From the NCBI GenBank assembly GCA_022777285.1, contig JALFGN010000045.1, positions 1-46,729 of the forward strand: DNA of 46,729 bases, written 5' to 3'. This document shows, piece by piece, positions 9,137 to 16,622 of this stretch. The notes beneath the pieces are model-generated. The model did no database searches and had not been told where the DNA came from. It was given only the letters and a program-made list of their open reading frames with translations. This DNA comes from Blautia sp. GTDB lineage: Bacteria; Bacillota; Clostridia; Lachnospirales; Lachnospiraceae. A program made the position numbers and the translations under genes. Every line of letters begins with the position of its first letter. The first letter of the stretch is position 1.

Positions 9137-10677
9137 ATAATGCAATTTTTTATGAAATTTATCCACAGAGTTTTCTGGATACAAACGGAGACGGGATAGG
9201 AGATTTTCAGGGGATTATCAGAAAACTGGATTATATCAGGGAACTGGGATGTAATGCAGTCTGGCTGAATCCCTGTTTCCTGTCGCCATTTTCCGATGCA
9301 GGATATGATGTGGCTGATTATTGCAAGGCAGCACCCAGATATGGTTCAAATGAAGATTTAAAGGAACTCTTTCAGGCTGCACATGAAAGAGACATGCATG
9401 TGATTCTGGATCTGGTACCCGGACATACTTCTATTGAGCATCCGTGGTTTCAGGCATCTTTAAGTCCGGAAGAAAATGAGTTTTCTCATAGATATATCTG
9501 GACGGACAGGGCATGGAAAGGATTTGAGGGAATCAACAATATAAGTGGATGTGTGAGGGGACTTTCTGATAGGGACGGTTCCTGTGCAGTGAATTATTAC
9601 AGCACGCAGCCTGCTTTGAATTACGGTTTTTATAAGGTCACAGAGTCATGGCAGAAGGATATGAATTCTCCGGAGGCATTGGCTACCAGGGAAGCTATGA
9701 AGGATGTAATGCGTTTCTGGCTTGGTCTTGGATGCGACGGTTTCCGTGTGGACATGGCAGGATCTCTTGTAAAGAATGATGAAGAGGGAAAAGGTACGAT
9801 TGCCCTGTGGCAGGATTTCCGTGCATTTCTGGATGAAGAGTTTCCAGATGCTGCAATGATTTCCGAGTGGGGACAGCCGGACAAATCTCTGGAAGGAGGC
9901 TATCATATGGACTTCCTTCTACATTTCGGTCCTTCTCACTATATGGATTTGTTCCGCAGTGAGAATCCGTATTTTAAACGGGAAGGAAAAGGAAACATTG
10001 CTGAATTTATCAATACTTACGTAGAAAATTATAATAAGACAAACGGAAAGGGACTGATCTGTATTCCTTCCGGTAACCATGATATGACACGTATCAAAGA
10101 AAAACTGGATGATGAAGAAGTAAAAATTGCATTTGCATTTCTGCTGTCTATGCCGGGAGCACCTTTCATTTACTACGGTGATGAAATTGGCATGAATTAT
10201 CTGGCAGGAATCCGTTCCGTAGAAGGTGGATATGAAAGAACGGGATCCAGATCTCCTATGCAGTGGGATGACAGCACCAATGCAGGATTTTCCAGTGCCA
10301 AACCGGAAGAACTGTATATTATGACAGATCCGGATAAAAAACGCCCTACTGTGAAATCACAGAAAGCAGATGAAAATTCTCTTTATTATGAAGTGAAGAA
10401 ACTAAATGGAATTCGTCTGGCTCATGAGGCGCTCCAGAGCAATGCACCTGTTGAGTTCCTCTATGCAGAAGAAAATGCCTATCCTCTGGTGTATAAACGT
10501 ACAGGAAAAGAAGAAACCATTGTTATTGCAGTCAATCCTTCCGGAAAGGAAGTGACCTGCAGAATTGATACAGAAGACGGAAAAGAAATTATTTATGCAA
10601 ATAATGGGGAAGCTGTGCTGAAAGACGGGATGCTGACAGTACCAGCAGCCAGTGCAAGTTTCATTAAAATCAAATAG
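9121..10677 (+). CDS. GH13-family alpha-glucosidase / amylase
   Basis: Cytoplasmic (no signal peptide) glycoside hydrolase family 13 enzyme of 518 residues that acts on alpha-glucosidic bonds of oligosaccharides. The (beta/alpha)8 barrel begins at FYEIYPQSFLDTNGDGIGDFQGI. Catalytic residues are the nucleophile Asp211 in GFRVDMAG, the acid/base Glu249 in ISEWG and the stabilising Asp321 in GNHDM. RSPMQWD is typical of the oligo-1,6-glucosidase and trehalose-synthase branch, and a C-terminal all-beta domain follows from about residue 440. The ribosome site CAGGAGGAAAAG precedes the ATG at 9121. No transporter for maltodextrin lies nearby, so the substrate (isomaltose, maltodextrin, sucrose or trehalose) is not determined. 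Confidence 0.9.
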   Translation: MPTWLDNAIFYEIYPQSFLDTNGDGIGDFQGIIRKLDYIRELGCNAVWLNPCFLSPFSDAGYDVADYCKAAPRYGSNEDLKELFQAAHERDMHVILDLVPGHTSIEHPWFQASLSPEENEFSHRYIWTDRAWKGFEGINNISGCVRGLSDRDGSCAVNYYSTQPALNYGFYKVTESWQKDMNSPEALATREAMKDVMRFWLGLGCDGFRVDMAGSLVKNDEEGKGTIALWQDFRAFLDEEFPDAAMISEWGQPDKSLEGGYHMDFLLHFGPSHYMDLFRSENPYFKREGKGNIAEFINTYVENYNKTNGKGLICIPSGNHDMTRIKEKLDDEEVKIAFAFLLSMPGAPFIYYGDEIGMNYLAGIRSVEGGYERTGSRSPMQWDDSTNAGFSSAKPEELYIMTDPDKKRPTVKSQKADENSLYYEVKKLNGIRLAHEALQSNAPVEFLYAEENAYPLVYKRTGKEETIVIAVNPSGKEVTCRIDTEDGKEIIYANNGEAVLKDGMLTVPAASASFIKIK

Positions 10678-10704
10678 CAGCAAAGCTGCAGAAAATTCAA
10701 CAAC

Positions 10705-10748
10705 GACCACGAAGGAGCAGAAATGTTTCTTTGTGGTCATTTTCTTAT
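10705..10748 (+). terminator. Terminator after the GH13 gene
   Basis: A 10-bp stem (GACCACGAAG at 10705-10714, CTTTGTGGTC at 10729-10738, one G-U pair) is followed by ATTTTCTT. It separates the glucosidase gene from the MarR/exporter operon. Confidence 0.7.
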
Positions 10749-10796
10749 TCAGAAATAAAGCATTCGTAAAATATTTATAAATCAGCTATTTCAAAC

Positions 10797-10841
10797 TTGC
10801 AATTTCTGGAAAATGAGACTAAACTATGTTAGTCGACTAAC
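10797..10841 (+). promoter_or_regulatory. Promoter and palindromic operator of the MarR-exporter operon
   Basis: A -35 TTGCAA (10797-10802) and a -10 TAAACT (10820-10825) are spaced by 17 bp. Immediately downstream is a perfect 14-bp palindrome GTTAGTCGACTAAC (10828-10841), which would cover the transcription start. The position and symmetry are typical of a self-regulating MarR dimer site; that the encoded MarR protein binds it is inference. Confidence 0.7.
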
Positions 10842-10866
10842 TAAACAAGAGCCAGGAGGTGAGGAA

Positions 10867-11292
10867 GTGGATAGTTTGCAAAGTTTATTTACCCATATCA
10901 TACATCTCTATTATGGAAAGGCATTCAGAAAGCTGAAGGAACTGGAGGTGCATCCCAAACAGGTTCCCATGTTGTTTCTTCTGGGAAGAAAAGAGGGGCT
11001 AAGTCAGCGGGAAATCTGTGAGGAAATGAAAATCAAAGCTTCTACAGTTGCAGTATCCATAAAACGTATGGAAAAATCGGGGCTGCTTGTCCGCAGGGAA
11101 GATGAAAAGGATCAGAGAATCTGGCGTATTTATCTGACTGAGCGAGGAAAGCGCATTGGATGTAGTCTGAAGGAAATTGTAGAAGAAAGTGAAGCGGCAG
11201 TTTTTCAGGGATTTTCGGAAGAAGAAATGCATCTTATGAAATGCTTTTTCAGGCGGATGATCGAAAATCTGGAACAGGTAAAATACGAATAA
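10867..11292 (+). CDS. MarR-family transcriptional regulator
   Basis: Winged-helix MarR regulator of 141 residues. The recognition helix region is GLSQREICEEMKIKASTVAVSIKRMEKSGLLVRRE and the wing is DEKDQRIWRIYLTERG, which matches the family closely. I chose the GTG at 10867 because an AGGAGGT ribosome site (10854-10860) is ideally spaced; an in-frame ATG at 10813 would lie upstream of the predicted transcription start. It is followed after 11 bases by the two exporter genes, so it probably represses them and itself until an effector compound binds. The effector is unknown. Confidence 0.92.
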   Translation: MDSLQSLFTHIIHLYYGKAFRKLKELEVHPKQVPMLFLLGRKEGLSQREICEEMKIKASTVAVSIKRMEKSGLLVRREDEKDQRIWRIYLTERGKRIGCSLKEIVEESEAAVFQGFSEEEMHLMKCFFRRMIENLEQVKYE

Positions 11293-11303
11293 GGAGTGAC
11301 GTT

Positions 11304-13466
11304 ATGTTAAAGATGTTTCGGTATATGAAAGAGCGTTGGCATTACATTGTACTGATTATTGCTCTTTTATTTTTACAGGCATATTGTGATCTGGCTTTGC
11401 CGGATTATACTTCCAAAATTGTAAATGTAGGAATCCAGCAGAAGGGTCTGGAAGATGGGGTTCCGGATACGATACGGGAAGAATCTATGGAGCAGCTTTG
11501 TTTGTTCCTGGATGAAAAAGAGGCTGACCGGGTAAAAGAAAATTACACGTTAAAAGACGGGATTTATCAGCGAAAAGAGATTTCAAAAGAGGAAAGAGAG
11601 GAATTGAACCGGATTCTGAGTGTTCCTATGATGGCTGCACAGACTTTCAACAGTGAAGAGGAGGCAGCAAAGCTGGAAGAACAGATGCAGCTTCCGGAAG
11701 ATACGGATTTGTGGCAGGTTCTTGCAGCAATGCCAAAAGAACAGTTTGCACAGATTTCTGCTGCTGTGACAGAGAAGATGAAGGAAATGCCGGAATCCAT
11801 TCGCACTCAGGCAGCGGTACAGTATGTACTGCAGGAGTATGAGGAGCAGGGAATCGATGTGGATGCGCTGCAGATCCGTTATATTCTTTTCGCAGGTCTG
11901 AAAATGCTGGGAATGGCATTGGTGATCATGCTGGCCGCCGTTTCGGTTACGTTCCTGTCTGCCCGTGTGGCAGCTGTTCTTGGACGAAATCTGCGAAACA
12001 GTGTCTATCGGAAAGTGATTTCATTTTCCGGGGAAGAACTGAATCATTTTTCTACGGCTTCCCTGATTACGAGAAGTACCAACGATATTCAGCAGATTCA
12101 GATGGTCTTTGCCATGATTTTCCGTATGGTTCTGTATGCACCGATTCTTGGTGTGGGTGGTGTGCTGAAAGTGTTGCAGACGGATGTATCCATGACCTGG
12201 ATTCTTGGCGTTGCAGTAGCATCTATTTTGCTTCTTGTATTTGTTTTGTTTAAAGTTGCAATGCCCAAATTTAAGATTTTACAGTATCGTATTGATGAGC
12301 TGAATCTGGTATCGAGGGAAATTCTTACCGGTATTTCGGTGATCCGGGCTTTTTCCAGGGAAAAACAGGAAGAGGAACGGTTTGAAGAGGCAAACGCAAG
12401 GCTGACCAGAACCAATCTTTTTGTCAATCGTTGTATGACTTTTATGATGCCGCTTATGATGCTGATCATGAATGGAATCACGGTGTTGATTATTTACAAT
12501 GGATCCCACGCAGTGGATGCAGGAACGATGCAAGTAGGAAATATGATGGCTTTCATGCAGTATGCAATGCAGATCATTATGTCGTTCCTCATGATTACGA
12601 TGATGTCTATCATGCTTCCAAGAGCCGGTGTTTCTGCAAAAAGAATCAATGAGGTTCTGGAAACAGAAGTTACGATTGAAAATCCGGAAAAAATTCTGAC
12701 ACCGGCTGCAGAGGAAAAAGGAGAAATCCGTTTTGAACATGTAAGCTTTGCATATCCGGGAGCAGACGAAAACACACTTACAGATATTGATTTTACGGTT
12801 CACAAAGGTGAGACTGTGGCATTTATCGGAAGTACAGGAAGCGGAAAGAGTACACTGGTCAATCTGATTCCCCGTTTCTTTGATGTGACAGAAGGAAGAA
12901 TCACAGTAGACGGTGTGGATATCCGTGATATGGAACTTCATAATCTGAGGGAGCGGATCGGGTATGTTCCCCAGAAAGCAGTACTTTTTTCCGGAACGAT
13001 TGATTCGAATATCCGGTATGGCAAAAAAACTGCTACAGAAGAGGACGCAGTGCATGCAGCCCAGATTGCGCAGGCGTGGGAATTTATTCAAGAAAAAGAC
13101 AAAGGAATGCATGCAGATATCGCGCAGGGAGGAACCAATGTATCCGGCGGACAGAAGCAGAGGCTTTCTATTGCCAGAGCAATTGCAAAAAATCCGGAAA
13201 TTTATATCTTTGATGACAGTTTTTCTGCTCTTGACTATAAGACAGATGTGGTTTTGCGCCGTGCATTGAAAAAAGAAACAAAAGATGCGACAACACTGAT
13301 CGTAGCCCAGAGAATCAGTACCATTCTTCATGCAGACAAGATTCTGGTACTGGATGAAGGGAAAATTGCAGGACAGGGAACCCATAAGGAACTTATGAAA
13401 ACTTGTGAGGTTTATCAGCAGATTGCCATGTCACAGTTATCAAAGGAGGAGTTGGCCAATGAGTAA
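11304..13466 (+). CDS. ABC exporter subunit 1 (degenerate ATP site), with large insertion between helices 1 and 2
   Basis: Membrane-ATPase fusion of the multidrug/lipid exporter class, 720 residues. Helix 1 (about residues 11-28) is followed by a charged, mostly helical segment of about 150 residues before helix 2, unusually long compared with about 20 residues in standard exporters, and predicted to lie outside the membrane. The ATPase has Walker A IGSTGSGKST and a canonical signature VSGGQKQRL, but Walker B reads IYIFDDSFSALD with Asp in place of the catalytic Glu, and the H-loop is VAQRIS with Gln in place of His. It therefore supplies the weak site of a heterodimer. The ATG at 11304 has AAGGAG upstream; the in-frame ATG at 11241 lies inside marR. 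It overlaps the next gene by 8 bases. Confidence 0.92.
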   Translation: MLKMFRYMKERWHYIVLIIALLFLQAYCDLALPDYTSKIVNVGIQQKGLEDGVPDTIREESMEQLCLFLDEKEADRVKENYTLKDGIYQRKEISKEEREELNRILSVPMMAAQTFNSEEEAAKLEEQMQLPEDTDLWQVLAAMPKEQFAQISAAVTEKMKEMPESIRTQAAVQYVLQEYEEQGIDVDALQIRYILFAGLKMLGMALVIMLAAVSVTFLSARVAAVLGRNLRNSVYRKVISFSGEELNHFSTASLITRSTNDIQQIQMVFAMIFRMVLYAPILGVGGVLKVLQTDVSMTWILGVAVASILLLVFVLFKVAMPKFKILQYRIDELNLVSREILTGISVIRAFSREKQEEERFEEANARLTRTNLFVNRCMTFMMPLMMLIMNGITVLIIYNGSHAVDAGTMQVGNMMAFMQYAMQIIMSFLMITMMSIMLPRAGVSAKRINEVLETEVTIENPEKILTPAAEEKGEIRFEHVSFAYPGADENTLTDIDFTVHKGETVAFIGSTGSGKSTLVNLIPRFFDVTEGRITVDGVDIRDMELHNLRERIGYVPQKAVLFSGTIDSNIRYGKKTATEEDAVHAAQIAQAWEFIQEKDKGMHADIAQGGTNVSGGQKQRLSIARAIAKNPEIYIFDDSFSALDYKTDVVLRRALKKETKDATTLIVAQRISTILHADKILVLDEGKIAGQGTHKELMKTCEVYQQIAMSQLSKEELANE

Positions 13467-15300
13467 TGGAGCAAGAAGACATGGAGGCCCTATGGGGCAC
13501 GGAAAAGGAATGACAGGAGAGAAGGCCAAAAACTTTAAAGGAGCCATGCTTCGCCTGCTGAAATACATGGAAAGATATAAAGGGCGTCTGATTCTGATGG
13601 TATTTTTTGCTGTGGGCGGAACCGTATTTAATATTATCGGACCGAAGATCCTTGGAAAAGCAACTACGGAATTATATACCGGTCTTGTATCAAAAATCAG
13701 TGGAGGAAGCGGAATCGATTTTGAGAAGATTGCCCGGATTCTGGCAGGTGTACTGTGTCTGTATCTTGTCAGTTCCTTACTTTCTTTTATCCAGGGATAT
13801 ATTATGACAGGAATTTCCAACGATGTAACGTATAATCTGCGAAAAGATATTTCGGAAAAAATCAACCGGATTTCGGTGAAATATTTTGAGAGCAGGACGC
13901 ACGGTGAAATTCTTTCCCGTATCACCAATGACGTAGATACCCTGCAGACAGGAATCAACCAAAGTGTGACACAGTTGATCACCTCTTGCACTACGCTGGT
14001 GGGTGTTCTTGTGATGATGCTCAGCATCAATGTATGGATGACATTGGCAGCACTGCTGATCTTGCCGGTATCTATGATGATTATCGGTAAAGTGATGAAG
14101 CATTCTCAGAAATATTTCCAGGCACAGCAGAAATATCTGGGTGAAGTCAATGGACAGGTAGAAGAAATCTACAGTGGACACAATGTGGTAAAGGCGTTTA
14201 ACAAAGAAGAGGATGTAATCGAAGAATTTGAGAAGGTAAATGAAAAGCTTTATACTTCTGCATGGCGATCTCAGTTTTTCTCAGGAATTATGATGCCTGT
14301 TATGCAGTTTGTGGGCAATCTCGGATATGTGATGGTTGCACTGCTGGGTGGCTTCCTTGTCATTAAGAAAAGTATCGAAGTGGGCGATGTACAGGCATTT
14401 TTCCAGTATATCCGAAACTTTACACAACCCATTCAGCAGATCGCACAGGTTACCAATATGCTGCAGTCTTCCGCAGCAGCTTCGGAACGTGTATTTGAGT
14501 TCCTGGATGTGGAAGAGGAAGATCAGACGGTGGAACATCCGGCAGATGTAGAGACGGTGGAGGGAAATGTGCAGTTTTCTCATATTTCTTTTGGATATCG
14601 TCCGGAAAAAATGATTATCCATGATTTCAATGCGAAAGTAAAAGCAGGACAGAAGGTTGCAATTGTCGGTCCTACCGGAGCAGGCAAAACGACCATGATT
14701 AAGCTGCTGATGCGTTTTTATGATGTGAATTCCGGAGAAATTTTAATTGATGGTCACAATGTGAAAACATTTAATCGAAGTGAATTGCGGGAAATGTTTG
14801 GTATGGTTCTGCAGGATACCTGGCTGTTTCATGGAACCATCATGGAAAATATCCGATATGGACGTCTGGATGCAACGGATGAGGAAGTCATCGCAGCGGC
14901 CAAAGCAGCGCATGTGCATCATTTTATTATGTCCCAGCCGGGAGGGTACCAGATGGAACTGAATGAAGAAACCAGTAATATTTCGCAGGGACAGAAACAG
15001 CTTCTGACGATTGCAAGAGCCATTCTGGCAGATAATAAAATCATGATTCTGGATGAGGCGACATCGTCTGTTGATACCAGAACAGAAGAGCGGATCCAGA
15101 AAGCCATGGACAATCTGATGAAAGGACGTACCAGCTTTGTGATTGCACACAGATTGTCTACGATCCGGGATGCAGATTTGATTCTTGTTATGAAAGATGG
15201 GGATATTATTGAACAGGGAACCCATGAATCCCTTCTTGCAGAAGGTGGATTCTATGCAAATCTGTATAACAGTCAGTTTGAAAAAGCAGAAGTGATATAA
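13459..15300 (+). CDS. ABC exporter subunit 2 (catalytic ATP site)
   Basis: Partner half-transporter of 613 residues with six predicted membrane helices (residues about 40-330) and a C-terminal ATPase. Walker A is VGPTGAGKTT, Walker B IMILDEATSSVD retains the catalytic Glu and the H-loop IAHRLST retains His, but the signature is ISQGQKQLL, with Gln replacing a conserved Gly. This complements the first subunit exactly: one canonical ATP site (its Walker motifs with the partner's SGGQ) and one degenerate site. The start at 13459 has AAAGGAGGAG upstream and lies within the last codons of the first subunit, so the two are made together. The substrate is not known; drug, peptide or lipid export is typical of the class. 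Confidence 0.93.
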   Translation: MSNGARRHGGPMGHGKGMTGEKAKNFKGAMLRLLKYMERYKGRLILMVFFAVGGTVFNIIGPKILGKATTELYTGLVSKISGGSGIDFEKIARILAGVLCLYLVSSLLSFIQGYIMTGISNDVTYNLRKDISEKINRISVKYFESRTHGEILSRITNDVDTLQTGINQSVTQLITSCTTLVGVLVMMLSINVWMTLAALLILPVSMMIIGKVMKHSQKYFQAQQKYLGEVNGQVEEIYSGHNVVKAFNKEEDVIEEFEKVNEKLYTSAWRSQFFSGIMMPVMQFVGNLGYVMVALLGGFLVIKKSIEVGDVQAFFQYIRNFTQPIQQIAQVTNMLQSSAAASERVFEFLDVEEEDQTVEHPADVETVEGNVQFSHISFGYRPEKMIIHDFNAKVKAGQKVAIVGPTGAGKTTMIKLLMRFYDVNSGEILIDGHNVKTFNRSELREMFGMVLQDTWLFHGTIMENIRYGRLDATDEEVIAAAKAAHVHHFIMSQPGGYQMELNEETSNISQGQKQLLTIARAILADNKIMILDEATSSVDTRTEERIQKAMDNLMKGRTSFVIAHRLSTIRDADLILVMKDGDIIEQGTHESLLAEGGFYANLYNSQFEKAEVI

Positions 15301-15309
15301 AATATACGC

Positions 15310-15347
15310 TTTAAAGTGTAAAACTTTAAACTGTTAAAATATTTTTT
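15310..15347 (+). terminator. Possible AT-rich terminator after the exporter operon
   Basis: The 8-bp stem TTTAAAGT (15310-15317) / ACTTTAAA (15323-15330) is followed by a T run at 15342-15347. The stem is weak and the T run begins 11 bases late, so termination is only a possibility. Confidence 0.3.
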
Positions 15348-15357
15348 GATTTTTGGG

Positions 15358-15386
15358 TTGACAAATCCTGTAGAAATCAGTATGAT
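15358..15386 (+). promoter_or_regulatory. Promoter of the DAHP synthase leader
   Basis: A perfect -35 TTGACA (15358-15363), a 17-bp spacer and -10 TATGAT (15381-15386) form the strongest-looking promoter in the window. Transcription would begin near 15393, leaving a leader of about 205 bases before the DAHP synthase start codon. Confidence 0.8.
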
Positions 15387-15408
15387 TTGAGTATCAGAAA
15401 AGAAAGGA

Positions 15409-15568
15409 GTTTTACCATGATGCACAGTACAAGCGTATGGACAACTGGATTTTACTATGGTTATCTGGGTTATTATTATAACGCAGGTTCTTTGTGCTGT
15501 GGTAAAACATCTGTCCGTGAATTCTGAAATCAGGAGGAACAGGATTTTAACCGGTGTTTGCCAGGCAG
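15409..15568 (+). promoter_or_regulatory. Candidate alternative RNA pairings (anti-antiterminator and antiterminator)
   Basis: GTTTTACCA (15409-15417, at the leader start codon) pairs perfectly over 9 bp with TGGTAAAAC (15500-15508). The same downstream segment (15497-15508) can instead pair over 11 interrupted base pairs with 15556-15568, which would consume the 5' arm of the terminator loop. A ribosome stalled on the Tyr codons would leave 15497-15508 exposed, while one reaching the stop codon at 15525 would cover it. Built by eye; no folding energies were computed. Confidence 0.45.
15417..15527 (+). CDS. Tyrosine-rich leader peptide of the DAHP synthase attenuator
   Basis: A 36-codon ORF with an AAGGAG ribosome site (15404-15409) seven bases before ATG at 15417; a second ATG follows at once. 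The peptide has Trp8, Phe12 and then six Tyr among residues 13-21 (GFYYGYLGYYYN), followed by a Cys-containing tail ending in REF. Clustered codons for an end product of the pathway, between a strong promoter and a terminator placed directly before an aromatic-pathway gene, are the classic mark of a ribosome-stalling leader peptide. Scarce charged tRNA-Tyr would stall the ribosome at 15453-15479. The peptide itself probably has no other function. It is seen only from sequence; expression is untested. Confidence 0.78.
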   Translation: MMHSTSVWTTGFYYGYLGYYYNAGSLCCGKTSVREF

Positions 15569-15585
15569 ACACCGGTATTTTTTTT
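15550..15585 (+). terminator. Attenuator terminator upstream of DAHP synthase
   Basis: An 11-bp stem, ACCGGTGTTTG (15550-15560) with CAGACACCGGT (15566-15576) and one G-U pair, closes a five-base loop and is followed by A and eight T (15578-15585). It ends two bases before the GGAGG ribosome site of the next gene, so it would cut transcription just before the DAHP synthase coding region. Confidence 0.88.
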
Positions 15586-15597
15586 GGAGGAAAAGAT

Positions 15598-16608
15598 ATG
15601 ATTATTGTATTAAAGAAAAATGCGGATGAGAAAAAAGTAGAAGAATTGAAAGAAAGTTTTCTGGAAAAGGGATTGAAGCTGCATATCTCTCAGGGAATGA
15701 ACACGTTGCTGATTGGTCTGATCGGGGATACCACGGAACTGGATGAAGAGCAGATCGGAGCTATGGAAGTGGTAGAGTCTGTAAAGCGAATCCGGGAACC
15801 TTATAAAAAAGCGAATAAAAGCATGCATCCGCAGGATACGATCGTGGATGTATGCGGAAGAAAGATCGGCAGCGGCAACTTCCAGGTGATCGCAGGTCCT
15901 TGTTCCGTAGAAACCAAGGAACAGATGATTGAAGTGGCACAGGATGTGCAGGCTTCCGGTGCCGGGCTTTTAAGAGGCGGTGCATTCAAACCGAGAACTT
16001 CCCCATACTCTTTCCAGGGACTGGGAAAAAATGGCCTGGAACTGCTTCTGGAAGCGAAAAAAGCAACCGGTCTTCCGATTGTGACAGAGATTATGAGTCC
16101 AAGTCATCTGGAACTGTTTGAAGAGGTAGATGTGATTCAGATCGGAACAAGAAATATGCAGAACTTTGAATTGCTCAAAGAAGTTGGAACAGTGAATAAA
16201 CCGGTCCTTTTGAAACGTGGTATGGCAAATACCCTGGATGAACTGTTAATGAGTGCAGAATATATTATGGCAGGCGGAAATGAAAATGTCATTCTGTGTG
16301 AACGCGGAATCCGTACATTTGAAACTTCCATGAGAAATACCCTGGATATTTCAGCAATTCCTATGTTGAAATCAAAAACACATTTACCTGTCATCATCGA
16401 TCCAAGTCATGCAGCAGGTATCCGTTTTATGGTGGAACCGCTTACCATGGCGGCCATTGCAGCAGGAGCAGACGGTGTGATGATCGAGGTGCATAATAAT
16501 CCGGAAAAGGCGCTTTGTGATGGAAAGCAGTCCTTGACACCGGAGATGTTTGATGATGTAATGAAGAAGGTAAAGAAAACAACAGAATTTTTCGGAAAGG
16601 TAATGTAA
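15598..16608 (+). CDS. aroF: 3-deoxy-7-phosphoheptulonate (DAHP) synthase
   Basis: First enzyme of the shikimate pathway: phosphoenolpyruvate plus erythrose 4-phosphate gives DAHP. The 336-residue protein is of the type I-beta form: an N-terminal ferredoxin-like regulatory domain (MIIVLKKNADEKKVEELKE to about residue 70), where aromatic amino acids bind in known members, then a KDO8P-synthase-like barrel. Barrel motifs include IAGPCSVET, RGGAFKPRTSPYSFQG, IGTRNMQN, LLKRGM and DPSHAAGIR. The GGAGG site at 15587-15591 sets the start at ATG 15598; an in-frame ATG at 15457 lies inside the leader peptide and should not be used. Control appears two-fold: enzyme feedback through the regulatory domain, and attenuation through the leader. 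topB follows 14 bases later. Confidence 0.95.
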   Translation: MIIVLKKNADEKKVEELKESFLEKGLKLHISQGMNTLLIGLIGDTTELDEEQIGAMEVVESVKRIREPYKKANKSMHPQDTIVDVCGRKIGSGNFQVIAGPCSVETKEQMIEVAQDVQASGAGLLRGGAFKPRTSPYSFQGLGKNGLELLLEAKKATGLPIVTEIMSPSHLELFEEVDVIQIGTRNMQNFELLKEVGTVNKPVLLKRGMANTLDELLMSAEYIMAGGNENVILCERGIRTFETSMRNTLDISAIPMLKSKTHLPVIIDPSHAAGIRFMVEPLTMAAIAAGADGVMIEVHNNPEKALCDGKQSLTPEMFDDVMKKVKKTTEFFGKVM

Positions 16609-16622
16609 AAAGGATAGGATAA

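Noticed and set aside
10813-10866. ATG at 10813 as the MarR start
   Set aside because: It would lie within the promoter (upstream of the -10) and has no ribosome site; GTG at 10867 has AGGAGGT.
12279-13385. Long reverse-strand open frame of 368 codons inside the exporter gene
   Set aside because: It lies antisense to a well-supported ABC exporter gene, its translation is low-complexity in Cys/His/Ile and matches no family, and it has no ribosome site. The same applies to reverse frames at 42561-43469, 28.0-28.7 kb and 29.0-29.8 kb.
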